DNA of 64,000 nt from Streptomyces sp. CA-210063 (GCF_024612015.1 NZ_CP102512.1:5952001-6016000); one strand, 5' to 3'. Shown: positions 48,758-57,595, numbered from the stretch's first letter. Translations and numbers: made by a program. Notes: generated by a model from the letters alone, not told the origin.

Positions 48758-49513
48758 TCAGCGCAGGTAGAAGATCCGGTCGCCGTACTCCCGCATCACC
48801 CGGTCGTTCCAGTCGAGCCCGCCGTCGACGTTCCCGGAGCGGAGCAGCGGCGGTTCGATGCCCCGGTCCGCGAGGGAGGCGGCGGCGGTGGCCATGACCG
48901 ACTGGAGGATCGCGGACGTGACGACGGTGGAGGCCGGGGCGAAGGGCGCGGGGATGGTGTCGAGGGTGAGTTCCGCGTCGCCGACCGCGATCTTCGAGTC
49001 GAGGACGAGGTCGCAGTGGTCCTTGAGGAAGGTGCCGGAGGAGTGGCGGGATGTCGTCTGCGTGGCATACGCGACCGACGTGACGCCGATGACCTTCACG
49101 CCCAGATCCTGGGCATGCGTGGCCATCTCCACGGGGAGCGCGTTGCGGCCGGAGAGCGAGATGATCACAAGCAGGTCGCCGGCCCGCAGCGGGCTGGTGT
49201 CGAGCACGGCCGTCGCCAGTCCGTCGACGCGCTCCAGCGCCGAGCCGAGCGTCGCGGGCCGCACGTCCACGCCCACCGCGCCGGGTACGGCCAGCAGGTT
49301 CATCAGCGCGAGGCCGCCGGCCCGGTAGACGAGGTCCTGCGCGGCGAGCGACGAGTGCCCGGCCCCGAACGCGAAGAGACGCCCCCCGCCGGCGACGGTG
49401 TCCGCGACCATCTCCCCGGCCGCGGTGACGCTCTCCGCCTCCTCGTCCCGCACCCGAGCCAGCAGTCCGATGGCCGCGTCGAGGAAGCGTCCGCCCAGCG
49501 TCCCGTCGTCCAT
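48758..49513 (-). CDS. SIS-domain sugar isomerase-like protein (UPF0309 type)
   Basis: 251 residues from ATG 49513 with GAGGGG upstream. The SIS fold is shown by GRLFAFGAGHSSLAAQDLVYRAGGLA and the phosphosugar-binding LLVIISLSGRNALPVEMATHAQDLGVKVIGVTS. The C-terminal GGLDWNDRVMREYGDRIFYL segment matches the UPF0309 family found near N-acetylglucosamine genes in some bacteria. It probably binds a phosphorylated amino sugar; isomerase activity is unproven. It is divergent from dmdR1 across a 425-bp region that holds an inverted REP pair. Confidence 0.88.
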   Translation of the reverse strand: MDDGTLGGRFLDAAIGLLARVRDEEAESVTAAGEMVADTVAGGGRLFAFGAGHSSLAAQDLVYRAGGLALMNLLAVPGAVGVDVRPATLGSALERVDGLATAVLDTSPLRAGDLLVIISLSGRNALPVEMATHAQDLGVKVIGVTSVAYATQTTSRHSSGTFLKDHCDLVLDSKIAVGDAELTLDTIPAPFAPASTVVTSAILQSVMATAAASLADRGIEPPLLRSGNVDGGLDWNDRVMREYGDRIFYLR

Positions 49514-49607
49514 GTGAACCCCTCAGCCTCTTCCCGGCGCCCGCAGTGTCGTGGATCACGTTAGAGGTCTGGACCACTGGGGTGTCAATGGGTGCGTTCG
49601 TCGGCCG

Positions 49608-49727
49608 CGGGTGGGTGGGGGCTGGTCTCGCAGTTCCCCGCGCCCCTCAAAAGCCCCGGGCGCGACCCATGCCGTCAAGGGGCGCGGGGAGCTGCGCGAC
49701 CAGCCACACACAACCCGCACCCGCCCA
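49608..49727. repeat. REP-like element copy 2 (inverted pair)
   Basis: A left arm (GTGGGTGGGGGCTGGTCTCG then CAGTTCCCCGCGCCCCT) and a right arm (AGGGGCGCGGGGAGCTGCGC then GACCAGCCACACACAACC) are inverted around a 30-bp centre. It sits in the 425-bp gap 49514-49938 between the SIS gene and dmdR1. Apart from this repeat the gap should hold two divergent promoters, which I could not place confidently. Confidence 0.85.
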
Positions 49728-49938
49728 CGTACCCTCATCCCCAAGCTCTCCCGCGTACGGCGATGCGGTCGAAGGGGGCCAAATCCCGCCTCGGACGGTC
49801 GTTGTAACGCCGTGGTCGCACCGGCGCGGCCCGGTTGTCAGCCGGATGCGTAAGAATTGAGTCCAGGCCAGCGCAGCAAGCCGCAGCAAGCCGGTGTGGC
49901 CGTCGAAGCCTCCGGCTGAATCTCATCGAGGGGCACGT

Positions 49939-50631
49939 ATGTCCGGACTGATCGATACGACGGAGATGTATCTCCGCACCATCCTCGAGCTCGAGGAGGA
50001 AGGTGTGGTCCCCATGCGCGCCCGGATCGCCGAGCGGCTCGACCAGAGCGGCCCCACGGTGAGCCAGACGGTCGCGCGCATGGAGCGTGACGGCCTGGTG
50101 TCCGTCGCCGCGGACCGCCACCTGGAGCTCACCGAGGAGGGCCGCAGGCTGGCGACGCGCGTGATGCGCAAGCACCGCCTCGCGGAGTGCCTGCTCGTCG
50201 ACGTGATCGGCCTGGAGTGGGAGCAGGTCCACGCCGAGGCGTGTCGTTGGGAGCACGTGATGAGCGAGGCGGTCGAGCGCCGCGTCCTCGAACTGCTGCG
50301 CCACCCGACCGAGTCGCCGTACGGCAACCCGATCCCGGGCCTGGAGGAGCTGGGCGAGAAGGACGGCGCGGACCCCTTCCTCGACGAGGGCATGGTGTCG
50401 CTGGCGGACCTCGACCCGGGCACGGAGGGCAAGACCGTCGTCGTACGCCGGATCGGTGAGCCCATCCAGACGGACGCCCAGCTGATGTACACGCTGCGGC
50501 GCGCGGGCGTGCAGCCCGGCTCGGTGGTGAGCGTGACGGAGGCGGCCGGCGGTGTCCTCGTCGGCAGCGGCGGCGAGGCCGCGGAACTGGAGGCGGACGT
50601 CGCCTCCCACGTGTTCGTGGCCAAGCGCTGA
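49939..50631 (+). CDS. dmdR1: DtxR/IdeR-family iron-dependent repressor (DmdR1)
   Basis: 230 residues from ATG 49939 with GAGGGGC upstream. The wHTH MYLRTILELEEEGVVPMRARIAERLDQSGPTVSQTVARMERDGLV is followed by the metal-binding and dimerisation domain, with LVDVIGLEWEQVHAEACRWEHVMSEAVERR and HPTESPYGNPIPG. A C-terminal SH3-like domain ends ADVASHVFVAKR. With Fe(II) it represses siderophore and iron-uptake genes at iron boxes, none of which is evident in this window. In S. coelicolor dmdR1 is reported to be overlapped by an antiparallel gene, adm. Confidence 0.97.
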   Translation: MSGLIDTTEMYLRTILELEEEGVVPMRARIAERLDQSGPTVSQTVARMERDGLVSVAADRHLELTEEGRRLATRVMRKHRLAECLLVDVIGLEWEQVHAEACRWEHVMSEAVERRVLELLRHPTESPYGNPIPGLEELGEKDGADPFLDEGMVSLADLDPGTEGKTVVVRRIGEPIQTDAQLMYTLRRAGVQPGSVVSVTEAAGGVLVGSGGEAAELEADVASHVFVAKR

Positions 50632-51524
50632 GTCGCGTGCGGGTGGCCGAGCACTGACCCGTGCACGCGCCACCGCCGCACCGGCCCGCGTACGCGCCAC
50701 CGCCGCGCCGACCTACGTGCACGCCACCGCCGCACCGACCGATTCCGACCGATTCCAGCCATCCGGTGTCGTCCCATGTCGCCCCCTGTCGGCGGTCGTT
50801 CGACACATGTCGGTGCGTGTCCGTATCGGCCGCCAACTCCCGTTGCGGGCGGGGGAGTTGTGACGTACTGGAGTCGATGTCCGCGATCCCGTCGAATCCA
50901 AGACTCAGTGCGCCGAATCGCAGCGCTCGGGCCGTTCGCGTGCGAGGCTTGCGCGTGAGGCATATGACCTGAGGGGCTCTTGGCCGCCCGAGACGACGAT
51001 CTCCGGGTGACAGGGGAAGGGGCGGGGCGGATGTGCCGTGGACATGAGGAGGGCCCCGGCGCCGTATGGCGCCGGGGCCTGTCCTCCCCTGTGCTGACCC
51101 GGAGCCCCGAGCTCCCAGGGTCATCCCCCTCGGACCGTTTTCCCCGAGCGGTCCGCCTCCCGTTGAAGATCTCCCCTCGGCGGCGGCGGGCAATCCCCGA
51201 GGGGGGTCACTCGAATGAGGGGTGTTGCCGCCAGGAGCGGCATCTTCGAATGTGTATTCGATAACGTGTACCGGCGTGGCGTTGCGTGACCCGGTGCCCG
51301 ACCCGACGCGCACACCCCACACGTAACGTGTCAACCGATATGCACGCTGTAACACAAGTGCCCGTCGTCCGAGCGGCGCGCGACGGCAAGGCAGCAGCAG
51401 GAGCAGCAGCACGACAGCGGTACGACAGCGGTACGACAGCAGTTGGGACGAGTGGACCGGCCGGCTCGAAGCGGGAGCGAGAGACGGGGAGCGAGCGGTC
51501 CGGGCGAGAGTCTGGGGGGTGCCA
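50632..51524. other. 893-bp non-coding region between dmdR1 and the alpha/beta hydrolase gene
   Basis: I see no convincing plus-strand gene here. It contains three imperfect, roughly 28-bp tandem repeats built on ACGCGCCACCGCCGCACCG (about 50665-50740). CAACTCCC and GGGAGTTG face each other at 50834-50841 and 50853-50860. A 12-bp perfect hairpin lies at 51052-51079. CGAATGTGTATTCG (51247-51260) is an imperfect palindrome with CGAAT/ATTCG arms. The last 150 bp are AC- and GCAGCAG-rich. A long minus-strand frame runs through it and over dmdR1, but its composition is not clearly gene-like. Confidence 0.6.
51052..51079. terminator. Perfect GC hairpin, likely terminator
   Basis: A 12-bp perfect stem (51052-51063 with 51068-51079) and GTAT loop, followed by TGTCCTCCCCTG. 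It lies 420 bp after dmdR1, so it would define a long 3' UTR or end a separate RNA. Confidence 0.65.
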
Positions 51525-52442
51525 ATGGTGCGGCGCATCGACGTGACCGGAGCGGGCGGCGTGAGTCTCGCCGCCTGGGAGTTCGGCGACCCGCCCAAGA
51601 CCGGCGACAAGGCCGGCGACATCACGGGGGGCGGGAGCAGCGAGGGCGGCACGGACCGGGCCGGCGACCACGCGCCGGGGTCCGGGGTGCTGTTATTGCA
51701 CGGCCTCATGGGCCGCGCCTCGCACTGGGCACCCACCGCCCGCTGGCTGTCCGAACGGCACCGTGCCGTCGCACTCGACCAGCGAGGCCACGGCCAGAGC
51801 GCGAAGCCCGAGCAGGCCGCGTACACCCGTGAGGCCTACGTCGAGGACGTCGAGGCCGCGATCGAACAGCTGGGCCTCGCCCCGGTCGTCCTCATCGGCC
51901 ACGCGATGGGCGCGCTGACCGCTTGGCAGCTGGCCGCCAAGCGCCCGGACCTGGTGCGCGGCCTGATCATCTGCGACATGCGGGCCTCGGCGCTGGGCGC
52001 TGCCTCGCAGCGAGAGTGGGAGAGCTGGTTCAAGGCCTGGCCGCTGCCCTTCGCCACCCTCGCCGACGTCCGCAAGTGGTTCGGCGAGGACGACCCCTGG
52101 GTGGAGCGCCCGAGCCCGTCCCGCGGTGAGTTCTACGCCGAGGTCATGCACGAGGGGCCCGACGGCTGGCGGCCCGTCTTCGACCCCGAGCAGATGCTCA
52201 AGACCCGCGAGACCTGGGTGTACGACGCGCACTGGGAGGAGCTGGCCCAGGTCCGCTGCCCCGCCCTCGTCGTCCGCGGCCTCGACGGCGAGCTCGGCCG
52301 CGCCGAGTCCCAGGAGATGGTCCGCGTCCTGCCCCACGGCCAGTACGCCGAGGTCGCCGACGCCGGCCACCTCGTCCACTACGACCAGCCGGACGCGTGG
52401 CGCTCCGCGATAGAGCCGTTCCTGGACGGCCTGTCGGAGTGA
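51525..52442 (+). CDS. Alpha/beta hydrolase-fold protein lacking the nucleophile serine
   Basis: 305 residues from ATG 51525, preceded by GGGGGG (GTG 51519 is less likely). The fold is clear: LLLHGLMGRASHW (oxyanion loop), VALDQRGHGQSAKP, and a C-terminal ADAGHLVHYDQPDAW with the catalytic His. At the nucleophile elbow, where GHSMG is expected, the sequence is GHAMG: codon GCG at 51903-51905 gives A127 instead of Ser. If the sequence is right, this is a non-catalytic member, perhaps a binding or receptor-like protein. An insert of Gly/Asp/Ser (about 25-50) follows the first strand. Confidence 0.88.
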   Translation: MVRRIDVTGAGGVSLAAWEFGDPPKTGDKAGDITGGGSSEGGTDRAGDHAPGSGVLLLHGLMGRASHWAPTARWLSERHRAVALDQRGHGQSAKPEQAAYTREAYVEDVEAAIEQLGLAPVVLIGHAMGALTAWQLAAKRPDLVRGLIICDMRASALGAASQREWESWFKAWPLPFATLADVRKWFGEDDPWVERPSPSRGEFYAEVMHEGPDGWRPVFDPEQMLKTRETWVYDAHWEELAQVRCPALVVRGLDGELGRAESQEMVRVLPHGQYAEVADAGHLVHYDQPDAWRSAIEPFLDGLSE

Positions 52443-52445
52443 GGC

Positions 52446-52624
52446 CGTGCGCCTGGTAGCTCGGGGGTGCGCGTGATGTCGCGGGTGCGGGTGGTTCGTG
52501 GTCGCTCGCGCAGTTCCCCGCGCCCCTTGAACGGCCCTGCGGGCCGATGAAAAGCCGGGGCGCAGCCCCGTGCTTTTCAGGGGCGCGGGAAACTGCGCGA
52601 GCAGCCCCCACCCACCCACCCGCA
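52446..52624. repeat. REP-like element copy 3 (long inverted pair)
   Basis: It starts 4 bp after the hydrolase stop with GCGCCTGGTAGCTCGGGGGT and runs to CGCAGTTCCCCGCGCCCCTTG (about 52510-52530). After a 45-bp hairpin-rich centre, the reverse arm AGGGGCGCGGGAAACTGCGC follows (about 52577-52620). Confidence 0.85.
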
Positions 52625-52633
52625 GTCGAAGAG

Positions 52634-54244
52634 CTACCCCTTGCTCACCGCCGCCAGAATCTCCGGCAGCCGCCGTGCCGTCCGGGGCGCGGCCAACCGA
52701 AGACCCAGCTCGGCGATCCCCGCCCCGTACACCACCCCCACCGGCAGCAGCACCCACGCCCACGCGCCGCCGCCCTCCGCCACGTTCACCCAGACGGTCA
52801 GGGCGATGACCGGCAGACAGAGCAGCGCCGCCCCGACCATGCCGCCGAAGATGGAGATCCAGGCGAGTCCGGCCTGCCCGGGCGCCACGTTCTTGTAGCC
52901 CTCCTGGGGAATGGAGTAGGGGAAGCGCGCGGAGGACCAGGCACCGGTGGCGAGCATCGCGCCGAGGAGCGCGAAGGAGAGACCGAGTGCCTCGGGCAGG
53001 GCGGCCCAGTCACCGAGGAGCGCGGTGGTCAGGACGGTCACGAACGTGGCGTACGGCAGCGTGACGACCAGCAACGCCAGTGCACGGCCGCGCAGTTCGA
53101 CGTACGCGTCCCGCGTGGACGAGATCGTCATGGCGACCATCCAGAACGCCGACGTGTCCTGCCCGAACTGGTTGTACATCAGGATCCCGAGCATCCCCGC
53201 CGCGAAGCAGGCGAAGTAGACCGAGCCGGTGCCCTGCAGGGCGTTGAAGACGGGCACGATCAGACCGATCGCCAGCGACGTCACCCACGCCGCCTTCGTC
53301 TTCGGGTCGCGCCAGATGTAGCGCAGGCCGCGTTCCATGATGGTGCCCGTGCGCCCGGCGGGCAGCAGGCGGCTCAGGCCGGTCGAGCGCGTCCGCGTCC
53401 GGCCCGCTTCCACGACCGGGAGCGTCGAGCCGTCCGGGGACGTCATCAGCCGGGTCAGCGTGCGTGACCACCACCGCAACAGCCCCGCCAACGCGCCCGC
53501 GCTCAGCAGCAGTTGGGCGACCCCGACCCCGTACGCCCCCTCGCTCATCGCCCGCACCGCGCCGAGCGCCGACGCCGGCGGGACCCAGCTCAGTACATCC
53601 GCCACCGGCTCCAGCCGGCCCAGCCCGGAGGAACCCAGCCGCTGGGCACCGAAGTTGACGACCTGGGCGCCGACCGCGATCACGAGGCCGCTCAGGACGG
53701 CGAGGTCGCGCCCCCGGCGGCTGGTCAGGAGGCGGATGTTTGCGGCGGCCACCGCCCGGGCGAGCGCCACGCAGCCGAGGAGCGCGAGAGGTACGGCGGC
53801 GACGGCGGTGGCGTACGCCGCGGCCCCCCGCGCCGTCGCCACGACCGACCCCACCAGCACGCACAGGGTGAACAGCGGGCCGATGCCCACCAGGGAGGCC
53901 GCCAGCAGCGCCCGTACGAGCGGGCGCGGGCGCAGCGGCAGCATCACCAGCCGCGTCGGATCCAGCGTCTCGTCCCCGCTCGGGAAGAACAGCGGCATCA
54001 CCGCCCACCCGAGCGCCAGCAACGCCACCAGCGGCACGGTCACGGCCGCCGCGTGCTCGTCGCCGCGCAACGCGATCAGCCCGATCAGCTGGAGCGCCGC
54101 GAACAGCAGCACGAACACGACGGAGAAGACGTACGCGGCACGCCGCCCGGCCGACTGCCGCAGACCGTTCCGCAGCAGCGACAGCTTCAGGCGTACGACG
54201 ACGGAGGTCACCGACGAGGCGCCCGCGGCGCCCGCCGCGCTCAT
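52634..54244 (-). CDS. Multi-pass ABC exporter permease
   Basis: 536 residues with about 11-12 predicted membrane helices. Segments include AAYVFSVVFVLLFAALQLIGLIAL, VTVPLVALLALGWAVMPLFF, TGTIMERGLRYIWRDPKTKAAWV in a cytoplasmic loop, and MVGAALLCLPVIALTVWVNVA. It pairs with the ATPase encoded just upstream, whose stop overlaps its start (ATGA). This large ABC-2-like permease type is common in actinobacteria, and the transported substrate is not known. Confidence 0.85.
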   Translation of the reverse strand: MSAAGAAGASSVTSVVVRLKLSLLRNGLRQSAGRRAAYVFSVVFVLLFAALQLIGLIALRGDEHAAAVTVPLVALLALGWAVMPLFFPSGDETLDPTRLVMLPLRPRPLVRALLAASLVGIGPLFTLCVLVGSVVATARGAAAYATAVAAVPLALLGCVALARAVAAANIRLLTSRRGRDLAVLSGLVIAVGAQVVNFGAQRLGSSGLGRLEPVADVLSWVPPASALGAVRAMSEGAYGVGVAQLLLSAGALAGLLRWWSRTLTRLMTSPDGSTLPVVEAGRTRTRSTGLSRLLPAGRTGTIMERGLRYIWRDPKTKAAWVTSLAIGLIVPVFNALQGTGSVYFACFAAGMLGILMYNQFGQDTSAFWMVAMTISSTRDAYVELRGRALALLVVTLPYATFVTVLTTALLGDWAALPEALGLSFALLGAMLATGAWSSARFPYSIPQEGYKNVAPGQAGLAWISIFGGMVGAALLCLPVIALTVWVNVAEGGGAWAWVLLPVGVVYGAGIAELGLRLAAPRTARRLPEILAAVSKG

Positions 54245-55023
54245 CGGCCGCCCGCCCCGCCGCCCAGCCAGTCCAGATCCGTCCCCGTGTCCCGTTCCCT
54301 CGCGCCCACCAGTTCCAGGAACGCCTTCTGCAGCGAGGGCGCGTCACCCCGTACGTCGGCGAGGGGGCCGTGGGCGCGGATGCGGCCGGCGACCATGACG
54401 GCCACCCAGTCGCAGAGGGACTCGACCAGCTCCATGACGTGGGAGGAGAAGACGACCGTGGCGCCGGAGGCGGTGTACCGCTCCAGGACGCCCCGGATGG
54501 TCTGGGCCGAGACGGGGTCGACGCCCTCGAACGGCTCGTCCAGGAACAGGACTTCGGGGTTGTGCAGGAGCGCCGCGGCGAGGCCGATCTTCTTGCGCAT
54601 GCCCGTCGAGTAGTCGACGACGAGCTTGTGCCGGGCGCCCGCGAGGTCGAGGACGTCCAGGAGCTGGGTGGCCCGCTTGTCGACCTCGGCGCCGGGCAGT
54701 CCGCGCAACCGCCCTGTGTAGGAAAGGAGTTCGCGACCGGTGAGCCGGTCGAAGAGCCGAAGTCCCTCCGGGAGCACCCCGATCCGGGCCTTCACCTCGA
54801 CCGGGTCCCGCCACACATCGTGTCCGACGACCTCCACGGACCCCTGATCGGGTCGCAGCAGCCCGGTGACCATCGACAGTGTGGTCGTCTTCCCGGCCCC
54901 GTTCGGCCCGACCAGCCCGATGAACCGCCCGGCGGGCAACTCCAGATCGACCCCGGCGACGGCGACTTGGGCCCCGAACCGCTTCCAGAGCCCGTGGACA
55001 CGTACGGCGACGGCTTCACTCAC
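54241..55023 (-). CDS. ABC transporter ATP-binding protein
   Basis: 260 residues, a full-length ABC-2-type ATPase. Walker A GPNGAGKTTTL, Q-loop region ARIGVLPEGLRLFDRLTG, signature YSTGMRKK, Walker B VLFLDEPFEGVDP and switch His in FSSHVMELVE are all intact. The signature TGMRKK in place of SGGQ is usual for export ATPases of the CcmA type. It is co-translated with the permease (ATGA overlap). Confidence 0.95.
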   Translation of the reverse strand: MSEAVAVRVHGLWKRFGAQVAVAGVDLELPAGRFIGLVGPNGAGKTTTLSMVTGLLRPDQGSVEVVGHDVWRDPVEVKARIGVLPEGLRLFDRLTGRELLSYTGRLRGLPGAEVDKRATQLLDVLDLAGARHKLVVDYSTGMRKKIGLAAALLHNPEVLFLDEPFEGVDPVSAQTIRGVLERYTASGATVVFSSHVMELVESLCDWVAVMVAGRIRAHGPLADVRGDAPSLQKAFLELVGARERDTGTDLDWLGGGAGGR

Positions 55024-55065
55024 ACCGGTTGCCCCTTCCGGTGGTCAAGGGGTGCCCAACGCCCG

Positions 55066-55143
55066 TAAGGGGCGCGGGGAACTGCGCGACCAGCCATATC
55101 CAGCCCGCAGTCGCGCAACGACCGAAGCACCCCACCCGGAGCG
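55066..55143. repeat. REP-like element copy 4
   Basis: AAGGGGCGCGGGGAACTGCG, then CGACCAGCCATATCC, extends to the primase stop codon as TCGCGCAACGACCGAAGCAC, then CCCACCCGGAGCG. Its reverse complement matches copy 5 over about 80 bp. Confidence 0.85.
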
Positions 55144-55827
55144 TTACCGCCGCCCATCCCTGCCGCAGGCGTAAGCGAGCGGCGAGATCAGTTCCTCGGC
55201 ATCCGGCAGCCATCGGTTGGCCGGCGTGGGACGGCGTGCCCACTGCACGGCCCCCCGCGACCCGTACCGCGTCGGTGGAGCCGCCACATACTCGCCCTCA
55301 CCCAGTGCCTTGAGGTCGAGCGCGAGCGGGGACCATCCCAACTTCCGTACGAGGTCGGGGACCTTGACGGAGGCACCGGGCAGCACGAAGAAATGCATAC
55401 GACGATCCGGCGTCCAGGTCACCGGGCCGAGCGTCAGCTCCATGCGCTCCATCCGGGCGAGGGCCAGCAGCCCGGCTGTCTCGGGAACGTCGATCGTGTC
55501 GAATGTACGGCCGGTCGGCAGCAGGATCGACGCGGTGGGCTGCTTCGACCACAGGCGGCGTGCGACGGTCGCACTGCCTGTCGCCTGGGTCCCCCAGTCC
55601 TCGCGCGCCGGGTGCGCGCCGGGGGTGGCGCACGCTGCGTTGCCGCAGGAGCAGTGCTGCACCCCGTCGACGGCTTCCAGCCATGTACCGGGGAACACGT
55701 CCCAGTGGCGCTCTTCGGCGTATCGAACGGCGGTGTCCAGCAGCGATTCACCACGCTGCTTCGGGATGTGGGCAGCTTCAGGGCCCGCGATGGTCTCTTC
55801 CACGATGAACACAACTCTAGCGGTCAT
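55144..55827 (-). CDS. Bifunctional DNA primase/polymerase (prim-pol) domain protein
   Basis: 227 residues, a single prim-pol-like domain with no helicase. A cysteine cluster, HCSCGNAACATPGAHPAR, resembles the small zinc loop of the family. Next come RRLWSKQPTASILLPTG, FDTIDVPETAG (where catalytic acidic residues of true prim-pols lie; here D-x-D is not obvious) and LGEGEYVAAPPTRYG near the end. Many Streptomyces chromosomes carry such stand-alone copies of unknown role. The start may be the ATG at 55827 or GTG a few codons in. It is divergent from the NsdA-like regulator. Confidence 0.8.
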   Translation of the reverse strand: MTARVVFIVEETIAGPEAAHIPKQRGESLLDTAVRYAEERHWDVFPGTWLEAVDGVQHCSCGNAACATPGAHPAREDWGTQATGSATVARRLWSKQPTASILLPTGRTFDTIDVPETAGLLALARMERMELTLGPVTWTPDRRMHFFVLPGASVKVPDLVRKLGWSPLALDLKALGEGEYVAAPPTRYGSRGAVQWARRPTPANRWLPDAEELISPLAYACGRDGRR

Positions 55828-56131
55828 CAGGGGTTACGGAAGTCACATGCGCGGGGGAGAGCATCGTTCTCGGGGCCGGGGCGCATGGGTGCACGGTCGG
55901 GGGCGCGCAGGCGGGATCACGGAGTGAGCCGGGTAGCCACGTGTGGGGTACAGCATGCGTGTTTACCCCGGCAATCCTGGCATGTCTCGCATCTTCGGTA
56001 TGTCGGCGGGGCATTGATCTTCGAGGCCGGATCTTTTCGATACATGGGTACACCCATGCGACGGGGATCGACCGCTGAAGACACGTCAACTCGGTGCGTG
56101 GGCAAGGCACCACAGCCACAGGGGGTACGCC
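55828..56131. other. 304-bp divergent intergenic region
   Basis: It lies between the start codons of the prim-pol gene (-) and the NsdA-like regulator gene (+), so it should contain two promoters. I see no near-consensus promoter, palindrome or repeat that I would name with confidence. Confidence 0.5.
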
Positions 56132-57514
56132 ATGGCCGCAAGGCCGCTCGTCGCCAGGCAGCCGAACGAACGACTGCAGGCACTCATCCAGGAAGCGGGC
56201 TGCTCCAACGCGGGGCTCGCCCGGCGGGTCAACATGTGCGGCGCTGAGCACGGACTCGATCTCCGCTACGACAAGACGTCCGTCGCGCGCTGGCTGCGCG
56301 GACAGCAGCCACGAGGCCGGGCGCCCGCGATCATCGCCGAGGCCCTCGGCCGCAAGCTGGGCCGCACGGTCACGATCGACGAGATCGGCATGGCCAACGG
56401 CAAGAACCTCGCGTCCGGCGTCGGCCTCCAGTTCTCGCCGACGGTACTGGGAGCCATCGAGCAGGTCTGCGAGCTGTGGCGCAGCGACGTGGGGCGGCGG
56501 GACTTCCTCTCGGGGTCGTCCGTCGCCGCCTCCGCGCTCGTCGAGCCCAGCCGCGACTGGCTGATCTCCGCGCCGGACTCCCAGGTGGCCCGCTCGGCGG
56601 GGCCCCGGGTGGGCCTCGCCGATGTGGCGGCCGTACGGGCGATGACGCAGGCGCTCGTCGACCTCGACCACCAGTACGGCAGCGGGCATGTACGGCCGGT
56701 CGTCGTGCACTACCTCAACAGCGTGGTCTCGGGGCTGCTGGCCGGCTCCTACCGGGAGGCGGTGGGGCGGGAGTTGTTCGCCGCGGTCGCCCGGCTGACC
56801 GAGCTCGCCGGGTACATGGCCGTCGACACCGGGCAGCCCGGGCTGGCCCAGCGGTACTACATCCAGGCGCTCCGCCTCGCCCAGGCGGCGGGCGACCGCG
56901 CGTACGGCGGATATGTGCTCGCCGCGTCCATGAGCCATCTCGCCGCGCAGCTCGGAAACCCGCGGGAGATCGCGCAGTTGGCGCGCGCGGCGCAGGAAGG
57001 GGCGCGGGGGCGGGCGACGCCGCGTGCGGAGTCGATGTTCCACGCGGCGGAGGCGCGGGGGCACGCACTGATGGGTGACGCGCGGGCCGCGCAGGCGGCG
57101 GCGGGGCGGGCCGTGGAGGCGTTGGAGGCGGCGGATCCCTCGTCCGGGGACGACCCGGTGTGGATCAAGCACTTCGACGAGGCCTATCTCGCCGACGAAT
57201 TGGCGCACTGCCACCGGGATCTGGGGCAGGCGGAGGCGGCGGCGCGGCGGGCCGAGGAGGCGTTGGCCAAACATCCCGAGTCGCGGGCGCGGCGGCGGGC
57301 GATCGGGTATGTGCTGCTCGCCACGGCGCAGGTGCAGCAGCGGGAGGTCGAGCAGGCCTGCCACACGGGGCTGCGGGCCGTGGAGTTGCTGGGGTCGCTT
57401 CGGTCGAATCGGGGCGCCGAGTACGTGGAGGACTTTCAGCAGCGGTTGGAGCCGTTCAGGGAGGAGGCGGTGGTTCGGGAGTTCGGGGCGCGGATGGATC
57501 TGCAGGCGGCGTAG
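56132..57514 (+). CDS. NsdA-like regulatory protein with HTH-like N-terminus and TPR repeats
   Basis: 460 residues from ATG 56132. The N-terminus ERLQALIQEAGCSNAGLARRVNMCGAEHGLDLRYDKTSVARWLRGQQPRG resembles the HTH-like region of NsdA and related Streptomyces proteins. After WRSDVGRRDFL the rest is a long alpha-helical TPR-type solenoid (about 165-445) with repeated AAxRAEEAL patterns. NsdA represses differentiation and antibiotic production in S. coelicolor; this is one of several paralogues, and its own role is not known. A REP-like element begins at its stop. Confidence 0.82.
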   Translation: MAARPLVARQPNERLQALIQEAGCSNAGLARRVNMCGAEHGLDLRYDKTSVARWLRGQQPRGRAPAIIAEALGRKLGRTVTIDEIGMANGKNLASGVGLQFSPTVLGAIEQVCELWRSDVGRRDFLSGSSVAASALVEPSRDWLISAPDSQVARSAGPRVGLADVAAVRAMTQALVDLDHQYGSGHVRPVVVHYLNSVVSGLLAGSYREAVGRELFAAVARLTELAGYMAVDTGQPGLAQRYYIQALRLAQAAGDRAYGGYVLAASMSHLAAQLGNPREIAQLARAAQEGARGRATPRAESMFHAAEARGHALMGDARAAQAAAGRAVEALEAADPSSGDDPVWIKHFDEAYLADELAHCHRDLGQAEAAARRAEEALAKHPESRARRRAIGYVLLATAQVQQREVEQACHTGLRAVELLGSLRSNRGAEYVEDFQQRLEPFREEAVVREFGARMDLQAA

Positions 57515-57595
57515 AGCGCTCCGGGTGGGGTACTTCGGTCGTCTCGCGAGTGCGGGTTCGTCGTGGCCGGTCGTGCAGTTCCCCGCGCCCCTTGG
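57515..57595. repeat. REP-like element copy 5
   Basis: It starts right after the NsdA-like stop (AGCGCTCCGGGTGGGGTACT) and ends GCAGTTCCCCGCGCCCCTTG. With copy 4 it brackets the prim-pol/NsdA-like gene pair in inverted orientation. Confidence 0.85.

Noticed and set aside
50129..51826. 565-codon minus-strand gene in the gap after dmdR1
   Set aside because: Low-complexity Arg/Pro/Ser translation overlapping both flanking genes; no start or domain support.
55144..55827. Prophage or plasmid replication module because of the prim-pol domain
   Set aside because: No integrase, att sites or other phage/plasmid genes around it; flanks look like core chromosome.
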